Shown here one piece after another: positions 24,818 through 33,667 of a stretch of DNA of 51,812 nt. Source of the stretch: Planctomycetota bacterium (GTDB lineage: Bacteria > Planctomycetota > Planctomycetia > Planctomycetales > Planctomycetaceae); the NCBI GenBank assembly GCA_003669125.1, contig QWQF01000209.1, forward strand, positions 1 to 51,812, written 5' to 3'. The notes beneath the pieces were generated by a model, which was not told the DNA's origin, ran no database searches, and saw only the letters and a list, made by a program, of their open reading frames with translations. Within the stretch, counting starts at the first letter, position 1, and every line of letters starts with the position of its first letter. The position numbers and the translations under genes were made by a program.

Positions 24818-25912
24818 ATGCCCGACATTGTTCTCATCGGCGGCGGCGTCATCGGTCTTTCGATCGCGTTTGAATTGGCAACTCGCGGAGCGTCCGTGCG
24901 AGTCCTCGATCAAGGCCCACTTGGCCAAGAGTCATCGTGGGCCGGAGCTGGCATGATTACGCCCGGCGATCCCGCCGGTGCCAAGTCTCCCGACACACGT
25001 CTGCGTGCCGAGAGCTTCGTGCTGTGGCCCGATTGGGCCGCGCGACTGCGCGAGGAATCGGGCATCGACACAGGTTTCGCTCGCTGCGGTGGTATCGAAT
25101 TTTCGCCCGACCGCTCCGCTTCCGAGATCGCCGCCGTCGCGGCCAAGTTTCAATCGGAGGGCGTCCGAGCAGAATTGATCGGTGCGCGCGAATTGCGAGA
25201 ACTCGAACCGAACCTGAATCCCGAACTCGGCGATGCAGTCCATCTGCCGGATTACTGCCAAGTCCGCAATCCGCGTTTATTGAAAGCCTTACTCGCCGCG
25301 TGTACCGCCCGCGGAGCTGAACTTTCTCCCGGTTCGCCCGTCATCGGTTTTGAACGCAGCGGTTCGCGAGTGACCTCGATTCGCACTCCCGCCGAAACGA
25401 TCTCGGCTGGACAGTTCGTCGTGTGCAGCGGAGCTTGGAGCCAGTCCGTCCTCGCTCAAGTCGGCTGCACAATTCCAGTCGTGCCAGTGCGCGGTCAAAT
25501 CGTGTTGCTCGAAGCATTGCCGTTGCCGACTCGCCGCATCCTCGAAGTTGGCTCGCGGTACATCGTCCCACGAGCGGACGGCCGACTGCTCATCGGCTCC
25601 ACCGAAGAGCACGTCGGCTTCGAGAAGCGCAACACCGCCGAAGCGGTCGCCGAGCTGATCCACTTCGGCAGCGAACTGGTTCCGTCCCTCAAGGCTGCTC
25701 GCTTCGAGCGCTGCTGGTCCGGCCTGCGTCCCGGTTCGCCGAACGGCCGGCCCTACCTCGGCCGAGTCCCCAACACCGACAACCTCTTCGTCGCCGCCGG
25801 CCACTTCCGAGCCGGCTTAATGCTCTCGCCAATTACTGCCGTGTTGCTTCGGCAGATGTTGCTTCGAGAGACACCTTCGCTCGTCCTCGACGAACTTTTG
25901 CAACCCCGGTAA
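24818..25912 (+). CDS. thiO: FAD-dependent glycine oxidase (ThiO family)
   Basis: The 364-residue protein begins with the FAD-binding VLIGGGVIGLSIAFELATRG motif at residues 5-24. It has the DAO-family QESSWAGAGMI segment, a GQFVVCSGAWS motif, and the C-terminal RCWSGLRPGSPNGRPYLG and VAAGHFRAGLMLSP motifs. This pattern is that of ThiO, which oxidises glycine to the imine used to build the thiazole of thiamine, rather than of D-amino-acid dehydrogenases. The ATG at 24818 starts exactly at the FAD domain; the in-frame extension upstream is not conserved-looking. No thiamine genes are adjacent. It lies 75 bases after the cytochrome gene. Confidence 0.8.
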   Translation: MPDIVLIGGGVIGLSIAFELATRGASVRVLDQGPLGQESSWAGAGMITPGDPAGAKSPDTRLRAESFVLWPDWAARLREESGIDTGFARCGGIEFSPDRSASEIAAVAAKFQSEGVRAELIGARELRELEPNLNPELGDAVHLPDYCQVRNPRLLKALLAACTARGAELSPGSPVIGFERSGSRVTSIRTPAETISAGQFVVCSGAWSQSVLAQVGCTIPVVPVRGQIVLLEALPLPTRRILEVGSRYIVPRADGRLLIGSTEEHVGFEKRNTAEAVAELIHFGSELVPSLKAARFERCWSGLRPGSPNGRPYLGRVPNTDNLFVAAGHFRAGLMLSPITAVLLRQMLLRETPSLVLDELLQPR

Positions 25913-26010
25913 CGGACACCCAAGCTGGCTCGATTGCAAAAGTTGACGAGTCTTCCAATCCTCTGAACGCTCACGAGTTCAGCGTTCAATTGGCTTCGAG
26001 GAGTACCGCG

Positions 26011-27441
26011 ATGCGACTTGCTCATTGTCTGCTGGTTGGAGTGTTGTTGGTTTCCGTGTGCTCCGTCGCGATCGCGAAAGCCGATGGACTGCAAGCCGGC
26101 GCGGCGACGAGCAACATCACGCCGGAGATTGGCGGCGAGATCATTGGCGGGTTCGTGCCGTATCCGTCCAAGCATGTGCATGACGAACTGCATGTTCGGT
26201 GCTTGGTGTTGGATGACGGAAAGACCAAGCTGGCGTTGGTCGTGTGCGACCTACTCGGCATCCAGCGGGTTGTCAGCACGGAGGCTCGGCGGTTGATTCA
26301 GGAGATGGTCGAGATCCCTCCCGAATGCGTGATGATCAGCGCGACGCACACGCACTCGGCCACCAGTGCGCTGGGAAAGGATCGGCTCAAACCCGAGCAG
26401 ACGTTGGATGACTATCAGCGGTTCGTGGCTCGACGCATCGCCGATGGCGTCGCGCGAGCACTCAACAATCGCCGGCCGGCGCAGATTGCGTTTGGATCGG
26501 TGGACGTTCCGGAGCATGTCTTCAACCGCCGCTGGCACATGCGGCCGGGGACCGTGCCGGTGAATCCGTTCGGCGGCAGTGATCTCGTGAAAATGAATCC
26601 TCCCGCCGGCAGCCCGAATCTGACCGAACCCGCCGGGCCGACCGATCCAACGGTCTCGTTCATCGCGGTGCGTGAACCGAACGGCGCGATGATCTCCGTC
26701 TTCGCCGCGTACTCGCTGCACTACGTCGGAGGAGTTGGAGCCGCCGACGTGTCGGCCGATTACTACGGCGTCTTCAGTGAGCACCTCAAGCGGTTGATCG
26801 AAGAGGGCAAACCGAATGCCCCGCCGTTCGTGGCAATGATGGCCAACGGGACCAGCGGCGACATCAACAACATCAACTTCCGCACTCCGCGTCCCGGCAA
26901 GAAACAGTACGAGCAAATCCGTTTTGTCGCCGAAGACGTCGCCACGAAAGTTCACGCTGCGATGGCCAAGCTGGAGTACCGCGACAACATCTCGCTGGCC
27001 GCCCGCTATCGCGAGCCAGTCATCGCCTGGCGACGTCCGACCCCTGAACAAAAGAAGTGGATGGAAGAAACGCTCGCAGCCGGCCCGAAGAGCAAACAGG
27101 ATTTGTCGTTCATCTACGCCGAACGCATCTCGCGACTGGCCGCGTACCCCGAAACAACAACGATACCGCTGCACATTCTGCGGATCGGCGACATCTGCAT
27201 CGGCACGATGCCTTGCGAGGTCTTCGTCGACATCGGCCTCGACTTCAAACGCCGCTCGCCGTTGCCGAACTCGTTCATGGTGGAACTGGCTCACGGCTAC
27301 TTCGGCTACCTGCCGACGCCGAGACAACATCAACTCGGCGGCTACGAAACCTGGCTCGGCACGAATCGGCTGGAGATCAATGCGTCCGACAAGTTGCTGG
27401 ACCAGTTGATCGAGATGGCGAAGGAGATCGCAGAAAAGTGA
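26011..27441 (+). CDS. Secreted neutral/alkaline ceramidase-like hydrolase
   Basis: The 476-residue protein has a signal peptide (MRLAHCLLVGVLLVSVCSVA). It then has the opening typical of the neutral ceramidase N-terminal domain (LQAGAATSNITPEIGG). Likely zinc ligands are in SATHTHSATSA and SLHYVGG, and a nucleophile-type region is MMANGTSGDINNI. Planctomycetes carry many such secreted proteins, shorter than true ceramidases and usually without a proven substrate. It may hydrolyse an amide bond in lipid or glycan material. GAGGAG lies seven bases before the ATG at 26011. Confidence 0.8.
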   Translation: MRLAHCLLVGVLLVSVCSVAIAKADGLQAGAATSNITPEIGGEIIGGFVPYPSKHVHDELHVRCLVLDDGKTKLALVVCDLLGIQRVVSTEARRLIQEMVEIPPECVMISATHTHSATSALGKDRLKPEQTLDDYQRFVARRIADGVARALNNRRPAQIAFGSVDVPEHVFNRRWHMRPGTVPVNPFGGSDLVKMNPPAGSPNLTEPAGPTDPTVSFIAVREPNGAMISVFAAYSLHYVGGVGAADVSADYYGVFSEHLKRLIEEGKPNAPPFVAMMANGTSGDINNINFRTPRPGKKQYEQIRFVAEDVATKVHAAMAKLEYRDNISLAARYREPVIAWRRPTPEQKKWMEETLAAGPKSKQDLSFIYAERISRLAAYPETTTIPLHILRIGDICIGTMPCEVFVDIGLDFKRRSPLPNSFMVELAHGYFGYLPTPRQHQLGGYETWLGTNRLEINASDKLLDQLIEMAKEIAEK

Positions 27442-27729
27442 GACATTCACCGCCCGCACCGCACTGGCCAGCCGCGACGTGCGGATGCTCGACCCCTTGC
27501 TGCATCAAAAAGCTGATGGCTTGATCGGCAACCCAGCGGCGGCGCTGACTGAAATTCGTGAGAGATTGGCTCCTCGCAGTGTTGTAATCGTCGCGAACGC
27601 TCGGCCACCACTCCACACGACCGGTGACCGAGTCGATGCAGGCTTCCGTCGGTGCGGTTCCAAGCGTTATTTTGCCGATGTTACATTGCCGTCTCGCTCT
27701 GCGAGAGGACGACTTTGGAGACTCTGGCC
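27442..27729. other. 288-base gap without a recognisable gene
   Basis: Both strands have open stretches: the plus strand reads MRMLDPLLHQKADGLIGNPA and the minus strand reads VEWWPSVRDDYNTARSQS. Neither has a good start or a family I know. It could be a decayed gene. A GGAG before 27730 belongs to the next gene. Confidence 0.3.
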
Positions 27730-29067
27730 ATGCTTAAACTTCTGACTTCATCGCCTCTACGATCGCGCTTTTGCGATGGATTGTCACGGCGCAACTTTTT
27801 GCAGATTGGCTCGCTGGCCTTTGGCGGGTTGACGCTGCCCGATCTGTTGCGAGCCGAGCAAGCCGGTGCGGCGAAGACCTCGAACAAGTCCGTCATCGTT
27901 GTCTACCTTTCGGGCGGGATTGCCCATCAGGACACGGTGGATCTGAAGCCGGATGCACCCGACGAGATTCGTGGCGAGTTCAAGCCGATCGACTCGAAGG
28001 TGCCGGGGATTCAGCTCGGCGAGTTGCTGCCGAAGCTCGCCGGCTGCACCGATCGGATGGCAATCATTCGCAGCGTGGTCGGGCAGGTCGATGAGCACAG
28101 CAGCTTCCAAAGTCTGACTGGCCGCACGATGAGCACGGCTCAGCGAGAAGGCTGGCCGAACTTTGGCTCAGCAATTGCGAACATGCTGGGGCCGAAGGAC
28201 GCGACCACTCCGGCGTTCGTGGACTTGTTCCCGACGATGCAGCATCGGCCGTACAACAGTCCCTCTCCCGGAATGCTCGGCCCGTCGTTTCGCGGTGTGA
28301 GTGCCGACGGCGAAGACATCGACAGCATGAAACTGCGATTCGTCGATGCGTCTCGGTTCGGGACGCGGCGCGAGTTGCTCGCGTCGATCGACGGTATCAA
28401 ACGCGAGGTCGAAAGCACGTCGCTGGCGGGCATGGACACGAGTTATCAAAAAGCGTTCGACGTGCTCACATCCAGCCGGCTGGTCGATGCACTCGACGTC
28501 GAAAAGGAAGATCCCAAAGTTCGTGAGCGATACGGCAAAGGTTCAGCGAAGCATCTCGGCGACGGTGCTCCAATGTGGAACGACCAATTGCTGCAGGCGC
28601 GACGATTGGTCGAAGCGGGCGTGCGATGTGTCACCGTGGCCTACGGCTTCTGGGACACTCACGGCCAGAACTTCAAATACCTCAAGCAGCACTTGCCGCT
28701 GTTCGACACCGGCATCTCGGCGTTGATCGAAGACATTTACGCTCGCGGCCTGGACCGCGATGTGACCGTCTGCGTCATCGGCGAGTTCGGGCGAACTCCG
28801 AAGATCAACAAAGACGCCGGCCGTGATCACTGGCCGCGAGTCAACAGCGCGATCCTGGCTGGCGGCAGCCTGCGCGTCAGCCGAGTGCTCGGCGCGACCG
28901 ACAAGTTCGGGGACTCGGCCATCGACCGGCCAATCCACTACCAAGACGTGCTCGCCACGCTGTATCACAATCTCGGCTTCGGCGAAGACCCGACCGTGAC
29001 CACGATCGCCGGTGCTCGCATCCGCGTGCTGCCGACGAGTGCGCGAGTCATCAGCGAATTGATTTGA
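27730..29067 (+). CDS. DUF1501 family protein (sulfatase-like fold, Tat-exported)
   Basis: The 445-residue protein starts with a twin-arginine leader (LSRRNFLQIGSLAFGG) followed by DLLRAEQA. It has the DUF1501 signature order: KSVIVVYLSGGIAHQDTVDL, then PDAPDEIRGEFKPI, RSVVGQVDEHSS, FWDTHGQNF, VIGEFGRTPKIN, AGRDHWP and RPIHYQDVLATLYHNLG. These proteins are abundant in planctomycetes, are thought to be secreted, and have an alkaline-phosphatase-like fold; no reaction is proven. They usually pair with a DUF1549/DUF1553 cytochrome gene. None is adjacent here. The ATG at 27730 has GGAG upstream. Confidence 0.9.
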   Translation: MLKLLTSSPLRSRFCDGLSRRNFLQIGSLAFGGLTLPDLLRAEQAGAAKTSNKSVIVVYLSGGIAHQDTVDLKPDAPDEIRGEFKPIDSKVPGIQLGELLPKLAGCTDRMAIIRSVVGQVDEHSSFQSLTGRTMSTAQREGWPNFGSAIANMLGPKDATTPAFVDLFPTMQHRPYNSPSPGMLGPSFRGVSADGEDIDSMKLRFVDASRFGTRRELLASIDGIKREVESTSLAGMDTSYQKAFDVLTSSRLVDALDVEKEDPKVRERYGKGSAKHLGDGAPMWNDQLLQARRLVEAGVRCVTVAYGFWDTHGQNFKYLKQHLPLFDTGISALIEDIYARGLDRDVTVCVIGEFGRTPKINKDAGRDHWPRVNSAILAGGSLRVSRVLGATDKFGDSAIDRPIHYQDVLATLYHNLGFGEDPTVTTIAGARIRVLPTSARVISELI

Positions 29068-29072
29068 GTTCT

Positions 29073-29136
29073 ACTAGCACGACGCGCCAGCGAGTGGCTC
29101 ATCTCGAACAACCACTCGCTGGCGCGTCGTGCTAGT
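29073..29136. repeat. Palindromic repeat, family B copy 1
   Basis: Arms 29073-29097 and 29112-29136 are perfect 25-base reverse complements around a 14-base loop. The core AGCACGACGCGCCAGCGAGT is shared with 33577-33643. It sits between the DUF1501 stop and dapF. It could end transcription, but there is no T-tract. Confidence 0.9.
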
Positions 29137-29177
29137 CACGGATGCTTTATGTCAGTGAGATTAAGGACCAGACGATC

Positions 29178-30014
29178 ATGCGATTCACCAAAATGCACGG
29201 GGCCGGCAACGACTACGTCTACGTCAACTGCTTCGAGGAAAAGATTCCAGCGGACGTCGCGAAGCTGGCGATTGAGGTCAGCGACCGACACTTCGGCGTC
29301 GGCGGCGACGGTCTCGTCTTGATTTGCCCATCGGAAGTCGCCGATGCGCGGATGCGAATGTTCAACGCGGACGGCAGCGAGTCCGAGATGTGTGGCAATG
29401 CGGTTCGCTGCGTCGCGAAATATCTGTTCGACCACGGGATTGCTCGGCGCGAGACGCTGCGAATCGAGACTGGCCGAGGCGTGCTGACTCTGCAATGCGA
29501 TGTCGAAGGCGGCCGAGTTGGCCAAGTCCGCGTCAACATGGGACCGCCGATTCTCAAGAGCTCTGAAATCCCCACAACGCTGCCCGGAGATCCACCGATT
29601 CGTCAAAAGCTGACTGCTGGCGACAAGACGTTCGAGGTCACCTGCGTTTCGATGGGTAATCCGCACTGCGTCACCTTTGTGGACGAAATCAACGACGACT
29701 GGGTGCTCCGCATCGGCCCGCAAATCGAAAAGCACCCGGCCTTCCCGCGCCGCGTGAACGCCGAGTTCATCCAGGTTCTCTCACCGACCGAGTTCAATAT
29801 GCGAGTCTGGGAACGCGGCTCAGGCGAAACCTGGGCTTGCGGAACGGGAGCCTGCGCATCGGCCGTCGCCGGAGTCCTCGCGGGACTGACCGACCGCAAA
29901 GTCACAGCACATTTGCGAGGTGGCGACTTGCATCTCGAATGGGCCGAGAGCGGCGAGGTCTACATGACCGGACCCGCCGTCGAGGTTTGCTCCGGCGTGT
30001 ACGAGCCGAGGTAG
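29178..30014 (+). CDS. dapF: Diaminopimelate epimerase
   Basis: The 278-residue enzyme interconverts LL- and meso-diaminopimelate for lysine and peptidoglycan synthesis. The two catalytic cysteines are Cys72 (EMCGNAVRC) and Cys221 ([10 protein letters not shown]). The flanking [22 protein letters not shown] and [11 protein letters not shown] motifs are intact. I chose the ATG at 29178, where the conserved MRFTKMHG begins; an upstream ATG at 29142 would add 12 residues. Its presence bears on cell-wall biology in planctomycetes, where peptidoglycan was long disputed. The gene stands between a palindromic repeat and a pair of lipoprotein genes. Confidence 0.96.
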   Translation: MRFTKMHGAGNDYVYVNCFEEKIPADVAKLAIEVSDRHFGVGGDGLVLICPSEVADARMRMFNADGSESEMCGNAVRCVAKYLFDHGIARRETLRIETGRGVLTLQCDVEGGRVGQVRVNMGPPILKSSEIPTTLPGDPPIRQKLTAGDKTFEVTCVSMGNPHCVTFVDEINDDWVLRIGPQIEKHPAFPRRVNAEFIQVLSPTEFNMRVWERGSGETWACGTGACASAVAGVLAGLTDRKVTAHLRGGDLHLEWAESGEVYMTGPAVEVCSGVYEPR

Positions 30015-30200
30015 GTTGGTCCGCCTTCGGCGGATCGCCCGACCGAATGACGGGCAAGAGTGCCCTTCTTCCGACTTCCTCTTGCTGCACTTGGCAATCA
30101 CAGCTATCAACCCGTCCTCTTCTCGATCCTGCCTCTCGTGGCCTGCCCGATTCTTGGGTGAGCCAGCGCTTCCTCCCACATTCATCACACACCCACGACC

Positions 30201-30890
30201 ATGACTTGTTCCGTCGTTCCGAAATGGATTTCGGTTCGTTGGCGCGTCGGCTCGGCCCTGCTGGCTGCGTTGGCGTTGTTCAGCAGTGTCGGCTGTTCGT
30301 TGGGAGTCATGGCGGGCCGAGCGATCTTTGGCGATCCCAAGCAAGTCTCCGAATTTCGTACTCGCACCGGCATCGATCTGACCAAAGATGAAAAGAAATT
30401 GCTGATCGTGGTCCGCACGCCGCAATCGATCGAGGGCGAAAGTCCCTCGCTGGATCTCGATTTGATCGACGCCGTCTCACGCCGTCTCAAATTGCATGGT
30501 GTGCAAATCGTGAATCCGGACGACGTCGCCCGATGGATCGACAAAAACGGCGGACGGTTCGATCACCCGAGCGAACTGGCTCGCGAGTTCGACACCGACT
30601 TCATCGCGGTCGTCGATGTGGACACTTTCAGTCTGCACGACGCGGGCAGCCCCAATCTCTACCACGGCAGCGCCTCCGGACAAATGCAGGTCTTTCAAGT
30701 CCAAGAGGTCGCTGGTGCGAAGGAGACTCTGCAAGTCTTCACGGGAAACTTTCGCAATCAATATCCGCCACACGGCCCGGTCCCCTGCGACTCGCTCTCG
30801 CGCAAGATGTTCGAGAAGAAATTCGTTGACAATCTCAGCGACCGACTCGGCAGCCGCTTCTACGACTACCGATTGGGAGACGAGATGTGA
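30201..30890 (+). CDS. Lipoprotein, first of a paralogous pair
   Basis: The 229-residue protein has a leader (VGSALLAALALFSSVGC) with a lipobox, so it is probably a lipoprotein. The mature part contains IVVRTPQSIEGE, then a module GVQIVNPDDVARWIDKNGG, then PSELAREFDTDFIAVVDVDT followed by FSLHDAGSPNLYHGSASG. The same module order appears in the next gene, so the two are diverged duplicates. The alternation resembles CsgG/LpoB-type envelope lipoproteins only loosely. Its stop codon overlaps the next start by one base (TGATG). Function unknown; the pair may form a hetero-complex. Confidence 0.75.
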   Translation: MTCSVVPKWISVRWRVGSALLAALALFSSVGCSLGVMAGRAIFGDPKQVSEFRTRTGIDLTKDEKKLLIVVRTPQSIEGESPSLDLDLIDAVSRRLKLHGVQIVNPDDVARWIDKNGGRFDHPSELAREFDTDFIAVVDVDTFSLHDAGSPNLYHGSASGQMQVFQVQEVAGAKETLQVFTGNFRNQYPPHGPVPCDSLSRKMFEKKFVDNLSDRLGSRFYDYRLGDEM

Positions 30891-31621
30891 TGGCTGAAAT
30901 GATGAATGACGAAACTCGAATGACGAAAGAATTTCGAATGACGAAGTCCGAAGCACACACATCCGTTCGCCTCCGAGTCTATGCGACTCTGCTTTTGCTT
31001 CCGCTCGCGCTGACCGGCTGCCTGAAGCCGTTGATCTTCTGGGGCTATCTGCTCGGCGGTCCGCCGTCGATTGAGCCGGACTTCGACCTCATGACCAAGA
31101 AGTCGATGACGGACAAGGAGGCCACCGTCGCCGTCGTCTGCTACGCGCCGCTGGACGTGAAGTACGACTTCTCCACCGTCGATCATGACCTCGCGAAGTT
31201 TCTCACCTACCGTTTGGTGCAGCACAAAGTGAAGGTCACCAACCCCGATCAAGTTCGAGCCTGGCTCGACGAGAACTCCGAAAACTGGGACGAGCCTTCC
31301 GAAATTGGCAAGGCTCTTGGTGTGAAGTACGTCATCTACATCGACCTGGAAAGCTTCAACCTGTGGGAAGAGCACAGCCACGACCTGCTGCGCGGCCATG
31401 CCGAGGGCGTCGTCAGTGTCTTCGAGATCGACGAAGACGGCGAAGGGGAGAAGATCTACACGAAGGAAATCACGTCCCTGTTCCCAACCGTCGCTCCGCG
31501 AGCCGCGACCGAAGTTCCCTTTGCGACCTTCAAGCAGCAATACCTCGCGCGGCTGAGCGAAGAAATCGGCCGACTGTTCTACGAGCACTACAACGGCGAT
31601 GACATTCCCGACGCGACGTAG
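30890..31621 (+). CDS. Lipoprotein, second of a paralogous pair
   Basis: This protein of about 243 residues has an AT-richer start region of repeated GAATGACGAA words, then a leader (LRVYATLLLLPLALTGC) with a lipobox. The mature part has VTNPDQVRAWLDENSENWDE, then PSEIGKALGVKYVIYIDLES, FNLWEEHSHDLLRGHAEG and VSVFEIDEDGEG. These align with NPDxVxxW, PSE, FxL, GxAxG and VF of the upstream gene. The start is uncertain. ATG 30890 overlaps the previous stop, while ATG 30938 lies just before the leader and would remove the repeat-coded residues. Translational coupling to the upstream gene is likely. Confidence 0.75.
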   Translation: MAEMMNDETRMTKEFRMTKSEAHTSVRLRVYATLLLLPLALTGCLKPLIFWGYLLGGPPSIEPDFDLMTKKSMTDKEATVAVVCYAPLDVKYDFSTVDHDLAKFLTYRLVQHKVKVTNPDQVRAWLDENSENWDEPSEIGKALGVKYVIYIDLESFNLWEEHSHDLLRGHAEGVVSVFEIDEDGEGEKIYTKEITSLFPTVAPRAATEVPFATFKQQYLARLSEEIGRLFYEHYNGDDIPDAT

Positions 31622-31689
31622 CCCAGGCCCTTGTCGCCTGGATGAGGCACTCCGAACGGAATCCTCCGACCCACAAGGGGTCGGGCTAC
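31618..31689. repeat. Imperfect palindrome after the lipoprotein pair
   Basis: The left end GTAGCCCAGGCCCTTGT and the right end ACAAGGGGTCGGGCTAC are imperfect reverse complements enclosing about 38 bases. It begins inside the stop codon of the second lipoprotein gene. It could be a terminator or another dispersed palindrome. Confidence 0.55.
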
Positions 31690-31707
31690 AGAATCCGCGC
31701 AAGATGC

Positions 31708-32076
31708 TCACGTGAGAAACACGGTCTCGCGCTCACCGGAATTGAATGCGATCAAGCAGATGATCGGCTCGTTGCAGGCATTCGTCATGTTGTGCTTCAC
31801 GCCGCTGGGAATGCGGATCGTCATGCCGGCTCGAAGTTCAATCGATTCGCCCTCGAAGCTGTGCTGTCCTGTTCCGGCGAGCATGTGCAGCACCTCTTCG
31901 CAGTTCGGGTGGTAATGCACCGGGTTGCCTCGGCCAGGATGAATGTGACACAGGCCGACGGTCTGCTTCGCCCCCGGCGACAGCTTCGAGTTGCACAGCC
32001 AAGTCAGTGTGCCCCAGTCGAACGACTCGGTGGGAAGAGCGGCGATGTCGGTCGTCAGTTGCTGCAGGTCGATCAT
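31708..32076 (-). CDS. Single-domain cupin protein
   Basis: The 122-residue protein is one cupin beta-barrel. Motif 1 is HIHPGRGNPVHYHPNCEEVL, with His and Glu metal ligands, and motif 2 is around RIPSGVKHNMTN. Such small cupins bind a metal and may act as isomerases, dioxygenases or sensors; no substrate can be assigned. I chose the ATG at 32076, which has GCGAGG upstream; an in-frame GTG at 32097 would add seven residues. It is divergent from the PQQ-propeller gene, with 178 bases between starts. Confidence 0.85.
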   Translation of the reverse strand: MIDLQQLTTDIAALPTESFDWGTLTWLCNSKLSPGAKQTVGLCHIHPGRGNPVHYHPNCEEVLHMLAGTGQHSFEGESIELRAGMTIRIPSGVKHNMTNACNEPIICLIAFNSGERETVFLT

Positions 32077-32165
32077 GTGGAGCCTCGCGGAAATCACTTC
32101 GTCTTTCCGGCAAGATCACGCCAGACGTCACCGAGGTCGGAATGTGACTTCGGCCAGCGGCGGAA

Positions 32166-32172
32166 TATACTC
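32166..32172 (+). promoter_or_regulatory. Candidate promoter: TATACTC with upstream GTGACT
   Basis: TATACTC lies 82 bases before the ATG at 32255. About 16 bases upstream is GTGACT, matching four of six bases of the TTGACA consensus. The same heptamer and the trailing GCCCCCGC also precede 22826. Confidence 0.45.
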
Positions 32173-32254
32173 CCGCCCCCGCTCTGGGTCGCGGGATGCG
32201 ACACCGACAATCTGCCTCATCCTCCCACCAAACTTTGTTGAAGGAACCGACGAT

Positions 32255-33562
32255 ATGCGTACTTCGAGCTTTCGCGTTTGGCTTGTGACTCTCGGACTGA
32301 TTTCGTTCGCAGGATTCGTCGCGAATGACACTGGACTCGCCGCCGATCGGGGCATCGCCGACTTTCCGAAGCTCTCGGCCGAGAAAGATTGGCCGTACTG
32401 GCGAGGGCCATCGCGAAACGGCATCGCGACCGAAGGGCAATCCGTACCGACGGAATTCGGCGACAACAAAAACGTCACCTGGAAAACGCCGGTCCCAGGA
32501 CGCGGCCACTCGTCGCCGACGGTCGTCGGCAACTTGGTCGTGCTGGAGACCTCTGACGAACAGCAGAAGCAGCATTCGGTCGTCGCGTTTGATCGCTCGA
32601 CCGGCAAGCAGCTTTGGAAAACCGACCTCAGCAAAGGTGGTTTTCCGGCGAAGAATCATTCGAAGAACACTGAAGCGACACCGACCGTCGCCAGCGATGG
32701 CGAGCGGCTGTTCGTCACGTTCTTCCACGCCAAGACCGTCGTCTGCACGGCGCTCGACTTCAAGGGGAAGCAACTCTGGCAGCAGGTTGTCGGCCCCTTC
32801 AATCCGCAGCGCTTCGAGTACGGCTACGCTCCGTCACCGACGCTGTACGGCAACTCGGTGATCATCGCTTCCGAGTTCGATGGCACGAGTGCCATCACCG
32901 CTCTCGACCGCGAGACCGGCAAGCAACTCTGGAAGACGCCGCGTCGGGACAACATCACGTTTTCAACGCCGGTGGTCGCACACGTCGCCGGCAAGGACCA
33001 ACTGCTGATCAGCGGAGCGGAAAAGGTCGCCAGTTACGATCCTGCGAACGGCAAGTTGCTGTGGGATGTCGCCGGTACGACCCACGCGACGTGCGGCACG
33101 ATGGTTTGGGATGGAGACATTGTCTTTGCGAGCGGTGGCTATCCGAAGGCCGAAACGATCGCCGTCAAAGCGGACGGCAGTGGCAAAGTGCTCTGGAAGA
33201 ACAACCAAAAATGCTACGAAGAGTCGATGCTCGCGCTCGACGGTTACGTCTACGCGCTGACCGGCAACGGCATCATGTTCTGCTGGCGAGGCAGTGACGG
33301 CAACGAAATGTGGAAGCAACGCCTCGCCGGCCCGGTGAGCTCGTCGCCGGTGTTCGCGGGAGGTCACATCTACCAAGCCAATGAACAGGGCACTTGGTAC
33401 GTCTTCAAGCCAAGCCCCGAAAAATTTGAACTCGTGGCCGAGAACAAACTGGGGGACGAAGCCTTCCCCAGCCCCGCCGTCGCCGGCAACCAACTCTTCA
33501 TCCGCACCGCGACTCGCTCCGGCGGCAAGCGACAAGAGTGGCTGTACTGCTTCGGAAAATAG
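32255..33562 (+). CDS. Secreted PQQ-like beta-propeller repeat protein
   Basis: The 435-residue protein has a signal peptide (about 1-30). It then begins the propeller with WPYWRGPSRNGIATEGQ, the usual planctomycete opening. At least five blades are visible by the repeats VVAFDRSTGKQLWKTDL, TALDFKGKQLWQQ, TALDRETGKQLWKTP, ASYDPANGKLLWDVAG and WRGSDGNEMWKQ. These outer-membrane-assembly or PQQ-like propellers usually bind partners or sugars; the residues needed for PQQ-enzyme activity are not evident. AAGGAA precedes the ATG at 32255. The gene ends at a family B palindrome, convergent with the TauE gene. Confidence 0.88.
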   Translation: MRTSSFRVWLVTLGLISFAGFVANDTGLAADRGIADFPKLSAEKDWPYWRGPSRNGIATEGQSVPTEFGDNKNVTWKTPVPGRGHSSPTVVGNLVVLETSDEQQKQHSVVAFDRSTGKQLWKTDLSKGGFPAKNHSKNTEATPTVASDGERLFVTFFHAKTVVCTALDFKGKQLWQQVVGPFNPQRFEYGYAPSPTLYGNSVIIASEFDGTSAITALDRETGKQLWKTPRRDNITFSTPVVAHVAGKDQLLISGAEKVASYDPANGKLLWDVAGTTHATCGTMVWDGDIVFASGGYPKAETIAVKADGSGKVLWKNNQKCYEESMLALDGYVYALTGNGIMFCWRGSDGNEMWKQRLAGPVSSSPVFAGGHIYQANEQGTWYVFKPSPEKFELVAENKLGDEAFPSPAVAGNQLFIRTATRSGGKRQEWLYCFGK

Positions 33563-33576
33563 AACTGCCGAGAAAC

Positions 33577-33643
33577 CAGCACGACGCGCCAGCGAGTGGT
33601 CTGTCTCCGCGAGAATTGAACCACTCGCTGGCGCGTCGTGCTG
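33577..33643. repeat. Palindromic repeat, family B copy 2
   Basis: Arms 33577-33599 and 33621-33643 are perfect 23-base reverse complements around a 21-base loop. The core AGCACGACGCGCCAGCGAGT is the same as at 29073-29136, while the loop differs. It lies between two convergent genes. Read as protein, the arms give ARRASEW and LAGASC in minus-strand frames. Confidence 0.9.
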
Positions 33644-33667
33644 ACACTCCTTTGAAACGACCTCGAT

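Noticed and set aside
23297..24928. 543-codon minus-strand frame opposite the di-haem cytochrome
   Set aside because: The CxxCH motifs and signal peptide are on the plus strand. The antisense frame is Arg/His-rich with no family signal.
26251..27459. 402-codon minus-strand frame opposite the ceramidase-like gene
   Set aside because: Shadow of a well-supported secreted hydrolase.
27479..27745. Small plus-strand frame of 88 codons before the DUF1501 gene
   Set aside because: No start signal, composition shifts part way, and it overlaps the true start of the next gene; a relic cannot be excluded.
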